DNA of 64,000 nt from Gemmobacter caeruleus. GTDB lineage: Bacteria; Pseudomonadota; Alphaproteobacteria; Rhodobacterales; Rhodobacteraceae. The DNA lies in assembly GCF_008271655.1 (NCBI RefSeq), contig NZ_VKKX01000022.1, positions 248,001 to 312,000 on the forward strand, written 5' to 3'. The notes beneath the pieces are model-generated. The model was not told the DNA's origin. It ran no database searches and saw nothing but the letters and a program-made list of their open reading frames with translations. The position numbers were made by a program, and so were the translations under genes. Below, piece by piece: positions 17,860 through 26,544 of this stretch; the stretch's first letter is position 1; each line of letters opens with the position of its first letter.

Positions 17860-19239
17860 ATGATGACCGACACATCCTGGACCGATGACCGCCTTGGCTT
17901 TGCCGAAACCGGCGCGACCTTCACCAACCTGATCCAGTCGATCACCGACAGCCGGGTCATCTCGGTCGAGGCGGGGTTCGGCCATGGCAAGACCTTTTTT
18001 CGCCGCGCATGGGCCGCCGATCTGCGCGCCGCGGGCGAGGTGGTGATTGAAATCGACGCCCAGCAATCCGACCATTCCGGCGAGCCGGTGGTGACCTTTC
18101 TGGGCGCGCTGCTGGCCGAAAAGGCGCCGGGCGGGAAATCCGTCCTGACGACGCTCGGGGAAAAGGGCTTGAAGCTGGCGGGCGTCGCTGGCCGCAGCGT
18201 CGCCCGCGCGGTCTTGCGCAATGGCGCCGAGGAAATCATCGCGGCGGCGGGCGATTTTCTGGCGCCCCATGTCGAGGGTCAAAAGGCCCTGAAGGAAAGC
18301 CTGGAGGAGATCGAGGCCGGCCTTTCGACCTATGCGGGGCAGTTGATCGCCACGCAACTGGCGGCGGAACGCGCGCGCCAGACTGAGCTGCCGGCCCAGA
18401 TCCGGGGCATTCGGGATGCGCTGACCGAGGGCAAGGCGCAAAAGCGCGTCGTCGTGCTGATCGACGAGCTGGACCGCTGCCGCCCCGATTATGCCATCGC
18501 CCTGCTGGAGGCGATGAAGCTGGTGTTCAATCAGGACGGCTTTGTTTTCGTGCTGATGGTGAACAAGGAATATCTGGAAAGCATCGCCGATCATCGCTTT
18601 GGCACCGCCAGCACCGGCGAAAGCTATCTGGAGAAATTCGTGGACCTGCGGCTGAAACTGGGCGCTGCGCCCGAGGCGGTGGCAGAGGCGACGCGGGAAT
18701 TGGTGGCGCGCATCGACCTTGCCATACCCTTTGGCGAGGCCCCGGAATTTTCCGTCACCGCCGCCGCCGATCTGGCCGCACGGATCGCGCCGCAAAGCGG
18801 CTTGTCCTTCCGCCAGATCAAGCGCGTGATCGCCCGCGTGGACCTCGCCGCGCGCTGCTACCGGCAGCAACCGATCGACCTGCCGCTATTGGTGTATCTG
18901 GCGTTTGCAGAGGTAGCCAATAGAACCGAAGAAGACCGCAAGGATTTCAGAGATCTGGTGCCAAGCGCTCCCCTCACAAGGGATGAGCTTGCGCGCCGAC
19001 TGCGCTTTGACCCCGCGCAAAACTTCTCGACGCAGGGCGAAATACTCGCATTGCACCAAAAGCGCCTCGCCCCGCTGACGAATTCGTTCTTTGAACTTGC
19101 CCGATACGACCTGCCCGACAGCGATCCGGGGTCGGAGGCAGAGGAGCAGGATAATGGCATTGCCAGAGAAGCGCTCCGAGGCGTGGTTCCCGACCATCAG
19201 GCCATGCTCGACGCCGTGCATCGCATCCAGGCCGACTAG
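17860..19239 (+). CDS. KAP-family P-loop NTPase
   Basis: This roughly 459-residue protein has a Walker A variant GFGHGKTFF near residue 40 and an extended Walker B region VVVLIDELDRCRPDYA near residue 200. VLMVNKEYLE follows, a combination typical of KAP-family NTPases. The usual membrane insertion between Walker A and B is not obvious; there is only an Ala/Gly-rich helix-prone stretch at about residues 105-145. Start codons at 17860 and 17863 are both possible; the frame further upstream crosses a terminator. The last 350 bases are noticeably lower in GC than neighbouring genes. KAP proteins are found in phage-exclusion systems and elsewhere, but no defence partner lies nearby, so function is open. 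Confidence 0.85.
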   Translation: MMTDTSWTDDRLGFAETGATFTNLIQSITDSRVISVEAGFGHGKTFFRRAWAADLRAAGEVVIEIDAQQSDHSGEPVVTFLGALLAEKAPGGKSVLTTLGEKGLKLAGVAGRSVARAVLRNGAEEIIAAAGDFLAPHVEGQKALKESLEEIEAGLSTYAGQLIATQLAAERARQTELPAQIRGIRDALTEGKAQKRVVVLIDELDRCRPDYAIALLEAMKLVFNQDGFVFVLMVNKEYLESIADHRFGTASTGESYLEKFVDLRLKLGAAPEAVAEATRELVARIDLAIPFGEAPEFSVTAAADLAARIAPQSGLSFRQIKRVIARVDLAARCYRQQPIDLPLLVYLAFAEVANRTEEDRKDFRDLVPSAPLTRDELARRLRFDPAQNFSTQGEILALHQKRLAPLTNSFFELARYDLPDSDPGSEAEEQDNGIAREALRGVVPDHQAMLDAVHRIQAD

Positions 19240-19393
19240 CCCTTTCCCTTGCCCTTTGCCCGCGTTGCCGCTATAGCCGCCGCATCCCGGACCGACTCTG
19301 CCTGCTTTTGCGGGCCTGTCGTCTTTTGGGGCCACCAAAGACCGGCGGAGCCAACCGCATGGCCAGAAAACCATGACAAAGGACCAACTGCAT

Positions 19394-21079
19394 ATGTGCG
19401 CTAAAGCATCCATGGACGAATTCGAAGCCCTTCTGAAGGAAAGCTTCGAGATTGACACCCCCGAAGAGGGCACGGTTGTCAAAGGCAAGGTCATCGCCAT
19501 CGAGGCGGGCCAGGCCATCATCGACGTCGGCTACAAGATGGAAGGCCGCGTTGACCTGAAAGAATTCGCGAACCCCGGCGAAGCCCCCTCGATCAATGTG
19601 GGCGACGAAGTCGAGGTCTATCTGGACCGCGTCGAGAACGCCCGTGGCGAAGCCGTCATCAGCCGTGACAAGGCCCGCCGCGAAGAAGCGTGGGACCGTC
19701 TGGAAAAAGCATACGCCAACGAGACCCGCGTCGAAGGCGCGATCTTCGGCCGCGTCAAGGGTGGCTTCACCGTCGATCTGGGCGGCGCCGTGGCCTTCCT
19801 GCCCGGTAGCCAAGTCGATGTGCGCCCCGTGCGCGACGCCGGCCCGCTCATGGGTATCAAGCAGCCCTTCCAGATCCTGAAAATGGACCGTCGCCGCGGC
19901 AATATCGTCGTGTCGCGCCGCGCCATCCTGGAAGAAAGCCGCGCCGAACAGCGCGCCGAAGTCATCTCCAACCTGTCCGAAGGGCAGACCGTGGATGGCG
20001 TGGTCAAGAACATCACCGAATACGGTGCCTTCGTTGACCTGGGCGGCGTGGACGGCCTGCTGCACGTCACCGACATGGCCTGGCGCCGCGTCAACCACCC
20101 GTCGGAGATCCTGTCGATCGGCGAGACCGTCAAGGTCCAGGTCATCAAGATCAACAAGGACACCCACCGCATCAGCCTGGGCATGAAGCAGCTCCAGTCC
20201 GATCCGTGGGATGCGGTGGAACGCGCCTATCCGCTGGGTTCGGTCCACAAGGGCCGCGTGACCAACATCACCGATTACGGCGCCTTCGTGGAGCTGGAAG
20301 CCGGCGTCGAAGGTCTGGTCCACGTTTCGGAAATGTCCTGGACCAAGAAGAACGTGCATCCCGGCAAGATCGTCTCGACCTCGCAAGAGGTGGATGTCAT
20401 GGTGCTGGAAATCGACAGCGCCAAGCGCCGCGTGTCGCTGGGCCTCAAGCAGACCCAACGCAACCCGTGGGAAGTCTTTGCCGAAACCCACCCGGTCGGC
20501 ACCGCGATCGAGGGCGAAGTCAAGAACATCACCGAATTCGGTCTGTTCGTCGGCCTGGAAAACGACATCGACGGCATGGTTCACCTGTCGGACCTGTCCT
20601 GGGATCAGCGCGGCGAAGACGCCATCCAGAACTACCGCAAGGGCGACGTGGTCAAGGCCGCCGTCACCGAAGTGGACACCGAGAAGGAGCGCATCTCGCT
20701 CTCCATCAAGGCTCTGGGCGACGACACCTTCACCGAAGCGGTTGACGGCGTGAAACGTGGCGGGGTCATCACCTGCACCGTGACCGCCATCGAAGACGGC
20801 GGCATCGAAGTCGAATACAACGGCATGAAGGCCTTCATCCGTCGTTCGGATCTGGCCCGCGACCGTCAGGACCAGCGCCCCGAGCGCTTCCAGATCGGCG
20901 ACAAGATCGACGCCCGCGTGACCAACGTGGATTCGAAAACCCGCCGCCTGGGCCTGTCGATCAAGGCCAAGGAAATCGCGGAAGAGAAGGAAGCCGTGGA
21001 ACAATACGGCTCGTCCGATTCGGGCGCTTCGCTGGGCGACATCCTCGGCGCGGCCCTCAAAGGCTCGGATCGCGGCTGA
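19394..21079 (+). CDS. rpsA: 30S ribosomal protein S1
   Basis: This is ribosomal protein S1, which helps recruit mRNA to the 30S subunit. From the ATG at 19394 it has 561 residues, close to the 557 of E. coli. Repeated S1 (OB-fold) domains are evident from recurring blocks such as VVKNITEYGAFVDLGGVDGL, RVTNITDYGAFVELEAGVEG and VKNITEFGLFVGLENDIDG. An in-frame ATG at 19373 would add seven residues, but AAGGA sits ten bases before 19394 and none before 19373. It is followed by ihfB, as in many proteobacteria, but cmk, which usually precedes rpsA, lies on the other strand at 26545-27153. Confidence 0.96.
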   Translation: MCAKASMDEFEALLKESFEIDTPEEGTVVKGKVIAIEAGQAIIDVGYKMEGRVDLKEFANPGEAPSINVGDEVEVYLDRVENARGEAVISRDKARREEAWDRLEKAYANETRVEGAIFGRVKGGFTVDLGGAVAFLPGSQVDVRPVRDAGPLMGIKQPFQILKMDRRRGNIVVSRRAILEESRAEQRAEVISNLSEGQTVDGVVKNITEYGAFVDLGGVDGLLHVTDMAWRRVNHPSEILSIGETVKVQVIKINKDTHRISLGMKQLQSDPWDAVERAYPLGSVHKGRVTNITDYGAFVELEAGVEGLVHVSEMSWTKKNVHPGKIVSTSQEVDVMVLEIDSAKRRVSLGLKQTQRNPWEVFAETHPVGTAIEGEVKNITEFGLFVGLENDIDGMVHLSDLSWDQRGEDAIQNYRKGDVVKAAVTEVDTEKERISLSIKALGDDTFTEAVDGVKRGGVITCTVTAIEDGGIEVEYNGMKAFIRRSDLARDRQDQRPERFQIGDKIDARVTNVDSKTRRLGLSIKAKEIAEEKEAVEQYGSSDSGASLGDILGAALKGSDRG

Positions 21080-21101
21080 TTTCAGCCCCTCGATTGTTGA
21101 C

Positions 21102-21137
21102 GCAGGCCCCGTCTTTTTGCGGGGCCTGTGCCTTTTG
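21102..21137 (+). terminator. Rho-independent terminator after rpsA
   Basis: GCAGGCCCCG pairs with CGGGGCCTGTGC across a TCTTTTTG loop (stem arms about 21102-21111 and 21120-21129), followed by a T-rich CCTTTT tract. Confidence 0.85.
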
Positions 21138-21193
21138 GGGCGGATTTTTGCCACGCAGCCCCGCCAAGTGACGGCGATTGCAGGGTTTTTCTT

Positions 21194-21236
21194 TTGTGCA
21201 ACGGAAATTCTTGTCTATAGTTATCGGTAACAAGAA
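21194..21236 (+). promoter_or_regulatory. Probable promoter of ihfB with a flanking inverted repeat
   Basis: A -35-like TTGTGC (21194-21199) and a -10-like TATAGT (21216-21221) are separated by 16 bases. The -10 box is enclosed by a seven-base inverted repeat TTCTTGT (21208-21214) and ACAAGAA (21230-21236). The region is locally AT-rich between the rpsA terminator and ihfB. The repeat could be an operator, for example for autoregulation. Confidence 0.5.
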
Positions 21237-21275
21237 CGTGGGCGGCTGCCACTTGCCCCGGGGGGGATAGACCGG

Positions 21276-21560
21276 ATGATCCGTTCGGAACTCATTCAAA
21301 AGATCGCGGATGCCAATCCGCATCTCACGCAACGCCATGTCGAGCGGATCGTGAACACCGTCTTCGAGGAAATCATCGAGGCGCTCTCGCGCGGGGATCG
21401 GGTGGAACTGCGCGGCTTCGGCGCCTTTTCCGTCAAACAGCGCGATGCCCGCACCGGGCGGAACCCGCGCACCGGCGAAGCGGTTGACGTGGAAGACAAG
21501 AAGGTGCCTTTCTTCAAGACCGGCAAGCTGCTGCGCGACCGGCTGAACGGCAAGGCCTGA
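21276..21560 (+). CDS. ihfB: Integration host factor subunit beta
   Basis: This 94-residue HU/IHF-family DNA-bending protein has the IHF-beta-type start [17 protein letters not shown] and the family signature [20 protein letters not shown] at about residues 46-65, whose tip inserts in the minor groove. The ending [14 protein letters not shown] is typical of the beta subunit. It lies downstream of rpsA with its own likely promoter, and is followed by a LapA-like gene. Confidence 0.96.
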   Translation: MIRSELIQKIADANPHLTQRHVERIVNTVFEEIIEALSRGDRVELRGFGAFSVKQRDARTGRNPRTGEAVDVEDKKVPFFKTGKLLRDRLNGKA

Positions 21561-21599
21561 TCCGCCACGCCAGCACGACAGAGGAGGGCCGCTTCGCCC

Positions 21600-21953
21600 A
21601 TGTTTCGATATTTGCGCTACCTGGTCCTGCTGCTGATTGCCCTCTGCCTGCTGACCCTCGCCTTTGCCAACCGCGCGCCCGTCACCGTCAAGGCCCTGCC
21701 CGACGACATCGCCGCGCTGGCCGCGCTGCAATGGCAGATCGAGGTGCCGCTCTTTGTGGTGATCTTTGGCGGCGTAGCCTTCGGCCTGCTGATCGGCTTT
21801 GTCTGGGAATGGCTGCGCGAACATCGCTACCGCTCTACCGCCTCGGCCAAATCGCGCGAGGCGGCGCGGCTGCAACGCGAACTGGCCGCGATGCGCGATG
21901 CCAAGGGCGCGCCGCAGGATGACGTTCTGGCGCTGCTGGAAAAGAAGGCCTGA
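21600..21953 (+). CDS. LapA (DUF1049) family membrane protein
   Basis: This 117-residue protein has two transmembrane helices (about residues 5-24 and 48-70) and a C-terminal cytoplasmic helix rich in Arg, Glu and Ala, the pattern of LapA/DUF1049 proteins. The LAFANRAPVTVKALP segment after the first helix is typical. E. coli LapA works with LapB in regulating LPS synthesis, but no lapB is present here. The gene sits between ihfB and trpF, an arrangement I recall from several alphaproteobacteria. Confidence 0.85.
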   Translation: MFRYLRYLVLLLIALCLLTLAFANRAPVTVKALPDDIAALAALQWQIEVPLFVVIFGGVAFGLLIGFVWEWLREHRYRSTASAKSREAARLQRELAAMRDAKGAPQDDVLALLEKKA

Positions 21954-21956
21954 ACC

Positions 21957-22628
21957 ATGGCCGATATCCGGGTCAAGATCTGCGGGCTGCGCAGCCCCGC
22001 CGATATCGCTGCGGTGGCGGCGGCCGGCGCGGCCTATGCGGGTTTTGTGTTCTTTCCCAAAAGCCCGCGCCATGTGACGCTGGATCAGGCCCGCGCCATG
22101 GCCCATGCCGCGCCGGTGGGGCTGGCCAAGGTGGCGCTGACGGTCGATGCCGATGACGCGCTGCTCGACAGCATCACCGAGGCGGTCCCGCTCGACATGC
22201 TGCAACTCCATGGCCATGAAAGCCCCGACCGCGTGGCCGAAATCCGCAGCCGCTATGGCCTGCCGGTGATGAAGGCGATCGGCGTCGCGGATGAGGGCGA
22301 TCTGGCCGCGATCTTCGATTACGCCACCGTCGCCGACCAGCTGCTGATCGACGCCAAACCGCCGCGCAACGCCCCGCTGCCCGGCGGCAACGGGCTCAGC
22401 TTCGACTGGCGACTGGTGGCACAGCGGCGCTGGCTGCGGCCCTGGATGCTGGCCGGCGGCCTGACGCCCGAAAACGTGGCCGAGGCGATCCGGCTGACCA
22501 ATGCGCGCCAGGTCGATGTCTCCTCGGGCGTCGAAAGCGCGCCGGGCATCAAGGATCCCGCCCGCATCTCCGCCTTCACCGCCGCCGCGCATCTGGGCAA
22601 TCCAACGGACGGCCCGCCCCGATGGTGA
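21957..22628 (+). CDS. trpF: Phosphoribosylanthranilate isomerase
   Basis: This 223-residue (beta-alpha)8 enzyme isomerises N-(5'-phosphoribosyl)anthranilate in tryptophan synthesis. The N-terminal [11 protein letters not shown] contains the catalytic Cys, and [13 protein letters not shown] follows. The phosphate-binding end is [18 protein letters not shown] (about residues 182-199). It begins three bases after the LapA-like gene and overlaps a GNAT gene by seven bases. trpB follows a little further on; trpA is not in the window. Confidence 0.95.
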   Translation: MADIRVKICGLRSPADIAAVAAAGAAYAGFVFFPKSPRHVTLDQARAMAHAAPVGLAKVALTVDADDALLDSITEAVPLDMLQLHGHESPDRVAEIRSRYGLPVMKAIGVADEGDLAAIFDYATVADQLLIDAKPPRNAPLPGGNGLSFDWRLVAQRRWLRPWMLAGGLTPENVAEAIRLTNARQVDVSSGVESAPGIKDPARISAFTAAAHLGNPTDGPPRW

Positions 22629-23065
22629 CCTTCCGCGATGCCACCCGCGCCGATGTGCCCGCCATCGTGGCGCTGCTGGCCGATGATCCGCTGGGACAGA
22701 ACCGCGAAGGGGGCGACCTCGCCCCCTATCTCGCCGCCTTCGACACCATCGCGGCGCTGCCCCTGCACCAGATCATCGTGGGCGAAATCGCGGGCCGCAT
22801 CGTCGCCACCTGCCAGCTCACCATCCTGCACGGCCTGTCGCGCCAGGGCATGACCCGCGCCCTGCTGGAGGCCGTGCGCACCGCGCCCGACCTGCGCAGC
22901 CAGGGCATCGGCGCCGCCCTCATGGCCGAGGTCGAGACCCGCGCCCGCGCCGCCGGCGCCCAGATCCTGCAACTCACCACCGACAAGACCCGGCTGCGGG
23001 CGCATGCCTTCTATGACCGGCTGGGATACGCGCCCACGCATCTGGGCTACAAGAAGACGCTCTGA
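22622..23065 (+). CDS. GNAT family N-acetyltransferase
   Basis: This 147-residue protein is a Gcn5-related acetyltransferase. The acetyl-CoA pyrophosphate loop is visible as [18 protein letters not shown] (about residues 96-113). The motif B portion reads [20 protein letters not shown]. It overlaps the 3' end of trpF by seven bases and ends just before a repeat element, so it probably belongs to the same transcript as trpF. The substrate is unknown. Confidence 0.87.
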   Translation: MVTFRDATRADVPAIVALLADDPLGQNREGGDLAPYLAAFDTIAALPLHQIIVGEIAGRIVATCQLTILHGLSRQGMTRALLEAVRTAPDLRSQGIGAALMAEVETRARAAGAQILQLTTDKTRLRAHAFYDRLGYAPTHLGYKKTL

Positions 23066-23069
23066 TCCC

Positions 23070-23133
23070 TTCATCTGTTCCCAAATATCCTCGGGGGTGA
23101 GGGCCGCAGGCCCGAGGGGGCAGACAGCCCCCT
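23070..23133 (-). repeat. Dispersed intergenic palindromic element, copy B
   Basis: Bases 23070-23100 are the exact reverse complement of 5187-5217 (31 bases). They are followed by a small stem GGGCC-GCA-GGCCC and the hairpin AGGGGGC/GCCCCCT (23115-23121 with 23127-23133, loop AGACA). It is the same element as copy A in reverse orientation, between the GNAT gene and trpB. Confidence 0.8.
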
Positions 23134-23186
23134 TCCCCCCGCCCTGCATCCGCGCTACATCGGGCCTGTTAAATCAGGGGGAAACC

Positions 23187-24419
23187 ATGGCCGAGGACGG
23201 GATCAACAGCTTCATGACGGGGCCGGACGAACAGGGCCGCTTTGGCATCTTCGGCGGGCGCTTCGTGTCCGAAACCCTGATGCCGCTGATCCTGGAGCTT
23301 GAGGCGCAATACAACCACGCCAAGACCGACCCGACCTTCTGGGCCGAGATGGACGACCTGTGGAAGCATTATGTCGGCCGCCCCTCGCCCCTCTATTTCG
23401 CGCCGCGCCTGACCGAACAGCTGGGCGGCGCCAAGATCTACATGAAGCGCGACGAGCTGAACCATACGGGCGCGCACAAGATCAACAATGTGCTGGGCCA
23501 GATCATCCTGGCCCGTCGCATGGGCAAGACCCGGATCATCGCCGAAACCGGCGCCGGGCAGCATGGCGTGGCCACCGCCACCGTCTGCGCCAAGTTCGGG
23601 CTGAAATGCGTGGTCTATATGGGCGCGCATGATGTCGAACGCCAGGCGCCCAACGTCTTCCGCATGCGCCTGCTGGGCGCCGAGGTGATCCCCGTCACCT
23701 CGGGTCGCGGCACGCTGAAGGATGCGATGAACGACGCGCTGCGCGATTGGGTGACCAATGTGCGCGACACCTTCTACTGCATCGGCACCGTCGCCGGCCC
23801 GCATCCCTACCCCGCCATGGTGCGCGATTTCCAGTCGATCATCGGCAAGGAAGTGCGCTGGCAACTGGCCGAGCAAGAGGGCGAAGGCCGCCTGCCCGAT
23901 GTGGTGGTCGCGGCCATCGGCGGCGGGTCCAATGCCATGGGCCTGTTCTTCCCCTTCCTCGATGACGCCTCGGTGCGAATCATCGGGGTCGAGGCCGGCG
24001 GCAAGGGCGTGGACGACCGGATGCAGCATTGCGCCAGCCTGACCGGCGGCCGCCCCGGCGTGCTGCATGGCAACCGCACCTATCTGCTGCAAGATCCCGA
24101 TGGCCAGATCCTCGAGGGTTTCTCGATCAGCGCCGGCCTCGATTACCCTGGCATCGGCCCGGAACATGCCTGGCTGCACGATACCGGCCGCGCCGAATAT
24201 GTCTCGATCACCGATGCCGAGGCGCTGTCCGCCTTCCAGCTTTGCTGCAAGCTGGAGGGGATCATCCCCGCGCTGGAACCCAGCCACGCGCTTGGCCATG
24301 TCATCAAGCTGGCGCCGACGCTGCCCAAGGACCAGATCATCGTGATGAACATGTGCGGCCGGGGCGACAAGGACATCTTCACGGTAGCCAAACACCTTGG
24401 CTTTGACATGAAGGTCTGA
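23187..24419 (+). CDS. trpB: Tryptophan synthase beta chain
   Basis: This 410-residue PLP enzyme makes L-tryptophan from indole and serine. The PLP Lys is in [12 protein letters not shown] (Lys about 98). [11 protein letters not shown] forms the substrate carboxylate site, and GGGSNAMG binds the PLP phosphate. The acidic catalytic residue lies in the TAETGAGQ block. The start at 23187 (MAEDGINSF) follows a GGGGGAAACC ribosome-binding site; earlier in-frame codons run through the repeat element. It is followed by a strong terminator, and trpA is absent, so the trp genes are dispersed. Confidence 0.96.
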   Translation: MAEDGINSFMTGPDEQGRFGIFGGRFVSETLMPLILELEAQYNHAKTDPTFWAEMDDLWKHYVGRPSPLYFAPRLTEQLGGAKIYMKRDELNHTGAHKINNVLGQIILARRMGKTRIIAETGAGQHGVATATVCAKFGLKCVVYMGAHDVERQAPNVFRMRLLGAEVIPVTSGRGTLKDAMNDALRDWVTNVRDTFYCIGTVAGPHPYPAMVRDFQSIIGKEVRWQLAEQEGEGRLPDVVVAAIGGGSNAMGLFFPFLDDASVRIIGVEAGGKGVDDRMQHCASLTGGRPGVLHGNRTYLLQDPDGQILEGFSISAGLDYPGIGPEHAWLHDTGRAEYVSITDAEALSAFQLCCKLEGIIPALEPSHALGHVIKLAPTLPKDQIIVMNMCGRGDKDIFTVAKHLGFDMKV

Positions 24420-24456
24420 TCGACCCGCCTTCTGCCACAGATAAACTTCGGTTTAA

Positions 24457-24486
24457 CCCCCGCGAATCTCCTTCGCGGGGGTCTTT
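24457..24486 (+). terminator. Rho-independent terminator after trpB
   Basis: CCCCCGCGAA and TTCGCGGGGG form a ten-base-pair stem (24457-24481) with a five-base loop, followed by TCTTTC. The remaining 150 bases to the next gene show nothing recognisable. Confidence 0.9.
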
Positions 24487-24638
24487 CATAAACCGGCGCG
24501 CAATTGCCGCCGCCCCTGCCGCATGGCTTGCTCATCCGGCCAGCGGGGATGCGCCTTCCCGTCCAGCGGCGGCGCGGCCTGTCCCCTCCGGCATGTGTGA
24601 AACAGATCGAGCAGATCATTCGTTACAGGAGTATGTTC

Positions 24639-24989
24639 ATGACCCCCGATATCCTGCGCCACCTGCTGACCGGCCTCGCGCTTTGCACGGCCCTGGCCAG
24701 CCCGGTTCTGGCTGACGGCGACGACCCCGCCCCCAACGAGGTTGTCGATCCGATGCCCGGCGGCGATGACGGCACGATGTGGGCCGGCGGTGACCCCGAT
24801 TTCTGCGAGGCCTGCGGCGGCGAGGTGGTCGATACCGTCGATGAGGGCGGCGAGGAAGGCGGCACGATCACCGCCGAACCGACCGCGCTGAACGACGGTG
24901 TCGCCAATGTGCGGGGCGCCACCACCAAGGCGCATGACAGCGATGGCTGCGCCGCCAATCGTCAGGCCGTCCTCTGCAAGGACAACTGA
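24639..24989 (+). CDS. Small secreted acidic protein of unknown function
   Basis: This roughly 116-residue product has a clear signal peptide ending in ALASPVLADG. The acidic, Gly/Pro-rich mature part carries two cysteine pairs: FCEACGG near the middle and DGCAANRQAVLC at the C-terminus. An ACAGGAG ribosome-binding site lies seven bases before the ATG at 24639; an upstream ATG at 24633 is too close to it. The spacing of the Cys suggests disulfides or metal binding in the periplasm. I do not recognise the family. A PepSY-like secreted protein and a membrane-bound regulator follow on the same strand. Confidence 0.72.
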   Translation: MTPDILRHLLTGLALCTALASPVLADGDDPAPNEVVDPMPGGDDGTMWAGGDPDFCEACGGEVVDTVDEGGEEGGTITAEPTALNDGVANVRGATTKAHDSDGCAANRQAVLCKDN

Positions 24990-25105
24990 CGCCCTTCTGG
25001 CCGGGATCCGCATCCCCAGGCGTGGCATCCCGGCCCCGGCCCCGTCCGCGATTGCGCGGTCGGGGCAAACGCGTTTATCCTGACCTTCCGGATCGGAGCC
25101 CTGCC

Positions 25106-25501
25106 ATGCGCCCGCTTGCCCTTGCTATCTGCCTCGGCCTACTGGCCGCCTCGCCGGCATTGTCCGAGACAGTGGCCGATGTGCTGACGCGACAATTGCG
25201 CGATCAGGGCTATCTGCGGGTCGAGGCGACCTATACCTGGCTGGGCCGCCTGCGCGTCATCGCGCGGCGCGGCGACCTGCGGCGCGAGATCGTCATCAAC
25301 CCCAATACCGGCGAGATCCTGCGCGATTACCAGGAACATATCCCCAGCATCGCACGCAATGACGGCGCCGAAACCGGCGGCCAGGGCAGTGTCGGCGTTG
25401 CGGCAGACGTCACCACCCGCGATGTGGTGGAAAAAGGCGGCGTCAGCGTGCCCGACATCGTCGATACCGCCGACATCCCGGACGAAAAGGCCAAGCAATG
25501 A
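25106..25501 (+). CDS. Secreted PepSY-like small protein
   Basis: This 131-residue product has a signal peptide (MRPLALAICLGLLAASPALS). A short domain follows with LTRQLRDQGYLRVEATYTWLGRL... and REIVINPNTGEILRD, a pattern like PepSY domains, where a strand pair ends in a conserved N-x-x-T-G-E-I. The C-terminal third is acidic and probably disordered. It overlaps the LuxR-type gene by four bases (ATGA), so the two are translated together. It may be a periplasmic partner of that membrane-anchored regulator. Confidence 0.75.
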   Translation: MRPLALAICLGLLAASPALSETVADVLTRQLRDQGYLRVEATYTWLGRLRVIARRGDLRREIVINPNTGEILRDYQEHIPSIARNDGAETGGQGSVGVAADVTTRDVVEKGGVSVPDIVDTADIPDEKAKQ

Positions 25502-26079
25502 CAGCGGGCGCCAAGCGCAGCCTGCGCCGTTTCCTCACCCGTGGCACCATCGGCATCGGCCTCCTGCTGCTTGGCCAGCTGATCTGCGCGGCGGTCTTCC
25601 TGTTCGACATCCTGGCATCGCTGTTCGGCCTGCGCTCCAGCCCGATCGCCTGGCAACTGCGCGAGATGATCGAACTTGGCGCCGCTTTCGGCCTGCTGGC
25701 GGGGCTCGGCCTTGGCGCCTATGCCTTTCGCCATGCCATCGGCGAACGCGACCTGGCCGAGGAACGGCTGCGCCGGGCGGCGGGCGAATTCCAGACCATG
25801 CTGGAGGAACGCTTTGCCGAATGGGGCCTGACCCCCGCCGAACGCGATGTGGCGCTGTTCGCGATCAAGGGCATGTCCACCGCCGAAATCGCCGCCCTGC
25901 GGGAAACCTCCGAAGGCACGGTCAAGGCGCAGACCAATGCGATCTACCGCAAGGCCGGGGTCACCGGGCGGCCGCAGCTTCTCAGCCTGTTCATCGAGGA
26001 TCTGATGCGCAGCCAGCCCGCGCCCGAAGCCAGCCCGCGCGCCCGCCCCGGCGTGACCGCCGCCAGCCGCGCGGCCTGA
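25498..26079 (+). CDS. Membrane-anchored LuxR-type (GerE) HTH regulator
   Basis: This 193-residue protein has two predicted N-terminal transmembrane helices (about residues 16-40 and 60-80). A short coiled linker and a C-terminal LuxR/GerE helix-turn-helix follow (LTPAERDVALFAIKGMSTAEIA, then SEGTVKAQTNAIYRKAG). There is no receiver or autoinducer domain, so a signal would have to reach it through the membrane part or a partner. It is coupled to the PepSY-like secreted protein gene by a four-base overlap and preceded by another secreted protein. These suggest a periplasmic sensor unit; the target genes are unknown. Confidence 0.8.
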   Translation: MTAGAKRSLRRFLTRGTIGIGLLLLGQLICAAVFLFDILASLFGLRSSPIAWQLREMIELGAAFGLLAGLGLGAYAFRHAIGERDLAEERLRRAAGEFQTMLEERFAEWGLTPAERDVALFAIKGMSTAEIAALRETSEGTVKAQTNAIYRKAGVTGRPQLLSLFIEDLMRSQPAPEASPRARPGVTAASRAA

Positions 26080-26088
26080 CCGCCCGCC

Positions 26089-26475
26089 TCAGCCCGCCGG
26101 ATCCGCCGCATGGCGTTGCAGAATGACCAGCGGCACCGTCTCCAGCGTGCGGCGATGCGTGGCCGCCAGCCGCACCTGCGGCGCCGCGCCCTCGTAATGC
26201 GCCTGAAGAAACCGCGCGGCGCACAGACACCAGCTCTGCCCCGCCTTCAACCCCGGAAACCCGTATTCCGGTCGCGGCGTGGACAGGTCATTGCCCAGAT
26301 ATTTCGACATGGCCAGAAATTCGTCGGTCAGGATCACGCAGACCGTATGCCGCCCGGCATCTTCGGGCCCGGTATTGCAACAGCCATCGCGCCAGAACCC
26401 GGTCAGGGGCTGCATCGAACAGGGCTCCAACGCCGCGCCCAGCACATTGATCGCCGGCTCTTTTCCGTGGCTCAT
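26089..26475 (-). CDS. DUF2237 family protein
   Basis: This 128-residue protein matches DUF2237, a small cytoplasmic family found in many bacteria. Typical segments are NVLGAALEPCS near the start, GFWRDGCCNTGPEDAGRHTVC, and PGLKAGQSWCLCAARFLQA. It has conserved Cys residues but no known activity. It lies on the minus strand downstream of cmk with a 69-base gap and converges with the LuxR-type regulator gene. Confidence 0.87.
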   Translation of the reverse strand: MSHGKEPAINVLGAALEPCSMQPLTGFWRDGCCNTGPEDAGRHTVCVILTDEFLAMSKYLGNDLSTPRPEYGFPGLKAGQSWCLCAARFLQAHYEGAAPQVRLAATHRRTLETVPLVILQRHAADPAG

Positions 26476-26544
26476 GGCGTGCCCTCCCTGGCGTTCAGTC
26501 TGCGCGCAGGCCCGGCCCGGCGCAAGCCCTGCGCGCAGCGCCGG

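Noticed and set aside
15525-18239. Minus-strand open frame of 904 codons opposite the FadJ-type gene.
   Set aside because: The plus-strand gene has clear enzyme motifs; the minus-strand product has His/Asp/Arg-biased low-information sequence.
17860-19239. A complete anti-phage defence island around the KAP NTPase.
   Set aside because: Neighbours are beta-oxidation and ribosomal genes; no nuclease, methyltransferase or toxin partner is present.
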